Part shown: in pieces, positions 62,567-64,000 of the stretch
Position numbering within the stretch: position 1 is the stretch's first letter
Layout: the number at the start of each line of letters is the position of its first letter
NCBI RefSeq assembly: GCF_000740895.1
Contig: NC_025260.1
Span: 62,001-126,000, forward strand
Length of the DNA stretch: 64,000 nucleotides
Origin: Theileria orientalis strain Shintoku
Lineage: Eukaryota; Apicomplexa; Aconoidasida; Piroplasmida; Theileriidae
Reading direction: 5' to 3'
Program-made: the position numbers and the translations under genes
Notes under the pieces: model-generated
Database searches by the model: none
What the model saw: only the letters and a program-made list of their open reading frames with translations
What the model was told of the DNA's origin: nothing

Positions 62567-63028
62567 TTAAAATCTTCTCTGCTTGCTGTCCGACACCACT
62601 GGGAATCTCTCCGACAGCTGTCGTGACACTTCGTTTTTGATGTACTTTTCCAGCTCCTCGTGCCTGGAGTCGATTGTATCCAGCCTTCTTCTCAGGTTAG
62701 TTTCCTTTCTGGACTCCTTTATTGCTCCTCTCACGTACTCTGCTGTTATCAGTCCTGCTGCCACTCCGAATATTACGCACTCTCCCAGCAACTCGCTTCC
62801 TATGTTGACTGATTTCTCCGGCGAGAGTGTTACTTTGTCGCAATCTGTCACTTCCGAGTTATAGAACCTTCTCGATATGTACCTTTCGAAGGCGAAGCTT
62901 TTGTTTCCGAAGTATATACAGATGTTTCTGAATCTTTCGTTATGTGCTGCTCTTCTCTTTAGATAATTTGCAAACGGCTTTGATATCTGTCTGATGAACA
63001 CACATAGAACTTTGTATGCCGGGAACAT
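62567..63028 (-). CDS. OPA3: OPA3-like mitochondrial protein, 153 aa
   Basis: Single exon. The OPA3 domain starts at once: FPAYKVLCVFIRQISKPFAN, then LKRRAAHNERFRNICIYFGN and FERYISRRF, and the hydrophobic signature IGSELLGECVIFGVAAGLIT with AEYVR following. The rest is a short coiled coil (RLDTIDSRHEELEKYIKNEV), as in animal and yeast OPA3, where the protein sits at mitochondrial membranes and affects morphology. Length agrees with the family. It lies 41 bp after the stop of the NOA1-like gene on the same strand. Confidence 0.93.
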   Translation of the reverse strand: MFPAYKVLCVFIRQISKPFANYLKRRAAHNERFRNICIYFGNKSFAFERYISRRFYNSEVTDCDKVTLSPEKSVNIGSELLGECVIFGVAAGLITAEYVRGAIKESRKETNLRRRLDTIDSRHEELEKYIKNEVSRQLSERFPVVSDSKQRRF

Positions 63029-63069
63029 TATATTCTGTGGACCCTTTGAGGGATATTCTATGATTCAGC

Positions 63070-64000
63070 TCATGGGGCATCAGATTCCTTTATCATACTG
63101 TTCCTCAGCTTCAGTATACTTTTTATTCTTCCCCTGTGTTTGTTTTAAATCATATCTACTCGTTCTCACCTTCTGTTTATGAAATTCGGCTTATCTATCC
63201 TCCTGGGTGGACTGCTTATCATTGCGGGTCTCCTGTTTTCTTTTTATGATTCGGAAGGCTCACCTCAAAAAGTTTATTCCTTTCGGTATGCGTATTTCTA
63301 TTATCTTGGGGCCCGTTCCGTTGAACGAGAACCATCCCAGCCCACAGATCACAAACTCGTCCAGAGCTCCCGTTCCATTGCAATTTACCGTTACTCTGAA
63401 CACATTTTATTTTTTACGCGGCTACCTGTACTTCGAAAACGGCGTTAGCTTCTTGTAGTCTTCCTTTGAGTGCGGCGGGTACAGCTTGTATCCCACTTGG
63501 TAGTTCATTATATCCTCGCTTGCCACGCTCCTGTTTACTGTTGAAATACTTGTTTTTTACCTGCAGACTTTCATTGTCACTCCGTTGCCGAAGTAGCACT
63601 GTATTGTGCAGCTGGAGCCTTCCACGTGGTCTATTCTTGCCACCCCTCCTATCAGCAGCGACTTCCCCTCCTCCAGCTTAATACACGCTGGGTTTATCGT
63701 TTTTGTCATTGATATTGACAGCAAGTCCACTGGCTTATACAGTAGTGACGGGAGCTGCGATATTATTGGTATTCCCGGTGTATCTACGAGCTTAAAGCCT
63801 TTTGGCAGCCCGAATTCTATAAACTCCAGGGTCGTTCCTGGGATTGCTGACCTCGTTGCTCCGCCCACGCTTCGTCTCAAATTCAGAGTGCCAACGTGCC
63901 TAAGGTCATTTTGCTTTCGTTTTCCAATGCGTGCCTACTTGTAGTGGATGTAGTCCAAAAATCTGTCCACGAATGTTGATTTTCCTACGTTTGTCGCTCC
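63070..64000 (-). CDS. NOA1/YqeH-type GTPase, 3' part only, window edge
   Basis: Partial; the 5' end lies beyond 64000. Exons seen: 64000-63939, 63899-63561, 63530-63426, 63395-63264, 63232-63170 and 63133-63070; introns 39, 30, 30, 31 and 36 nt. The fragment begins with the P-loop GATNVGKSTFVDRFLD and continues with SAIPGTTLEFIEFGLP and FKLVDTPGI (switch and G3). The order with the P-loop close to the switch, followed by a C-terminal domain (LLIGGVARIDHVEG, YQVGYKLYPPHSK, FVICGLGWFS, IRIPKGINFLRRPAMI), is that of circularly permuted ribosome-assembly GTPases of the YqeH/NOA1/RIF1 group. The permuted G4-G5 half should lie just upstream, outside the window. A role in mitochondrial or apicoplast ribosome assembly is inferred. 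Confidence 0.88.

Noticed and set aside
63179..63448. Plus-strand frame with a signal-peptide-like start (MKFGLSILLGGLLIIAGLLF)
   Set aside because: It lies antisense to exons and 30-nt introns of the NOA1-like gene, whose spliced frame carries conserved GTPase-tail sequence.

Overview
The window is a gene-dense stretch of a small eukaryotic nuclear genome, best explained as an apicomplexan piroplasm of the Theileria type. The evidence is: dozens of very short spliceosomal introns (mostly 27 to 44 nt, GT..AG, frame-consistent); compact intergenic DNA with genes touching or overlapping at their ends; AT-rich non-coding DNA with moderately GC-rich coding DNA; proteins with apicoplast-type leaders (GatB); and simplified versions of core eukaryotic machinery. 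The moderate GC content fits the T. orientalis group better than T. parva or T. annulata, but species cannot be fixed from reading alone. No phage, transposon, CRISPR or bacterial features were seen.

Layout. 1-13.6 kb, all minus strand: a 1664-aa WHIM-like chromatin protein, an 817-aa unknown flanked by two 32-bp tandem repeat arrays, a three-exon unknown, mitochondrial cysteine desulfurase (IscS/NFS1), a tiny membrane protein, a secretory-leader CS-domain protein, and a 150-aa unknown overlapping it by 4 nt. 13.9-23.4 kb, mostly plus strand: a 770-aa unknown, a coiled-coil protein, a tRNA-dihydrouridine synthase, RPB3, an ALKBH1-type dioxygenase and GatB. 23.4-29.9 kb, minus: an unknown, a RAP-domain protein and an ER-type DnaJ. 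30.5-42.5 kb: ORC2, tRNA-Tyr, poly(A) polymerase, a disordered protein, IMP4, EXO5, RNase H2A and an ASCC1-like protein. 43-50.6 kb: a tandem hexokinase triplet with two apparently identical copies of a companion gene between them. 50.6-60.4 kb: a SURP mini-protein, a secreted protein, a degenerate GBP/atlastin-like protein, a membrane Kelch/EGF-like protein, Pol III subunit RPC5 and a coiled-coil protein. 60.5-64 kb: a Pcf11-type zinc-finger protein, a small basic protein, OPA3 and the 3' part of a NOA1/YqeH-type GTPase.

Most genes are housekeeping: transcription (RPB3, RPC5, Pcf11-like, poly(A) polymerase), RNA handling (IMP4, Dus, tRNA-Tyr, SURP, RAP), DNA replication and repair (ORC2, EXO5, RNase H2A, ALKBH1, ASCC1-like), organelle functions (IscS, GatB, OPA3, NOA1-like) and glycolytic entry (hexokinases). 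Exon structures were built by hand from splice consensus and reading-frame continuity; every junction listed was checked for phase, but none is supported by transcript data.
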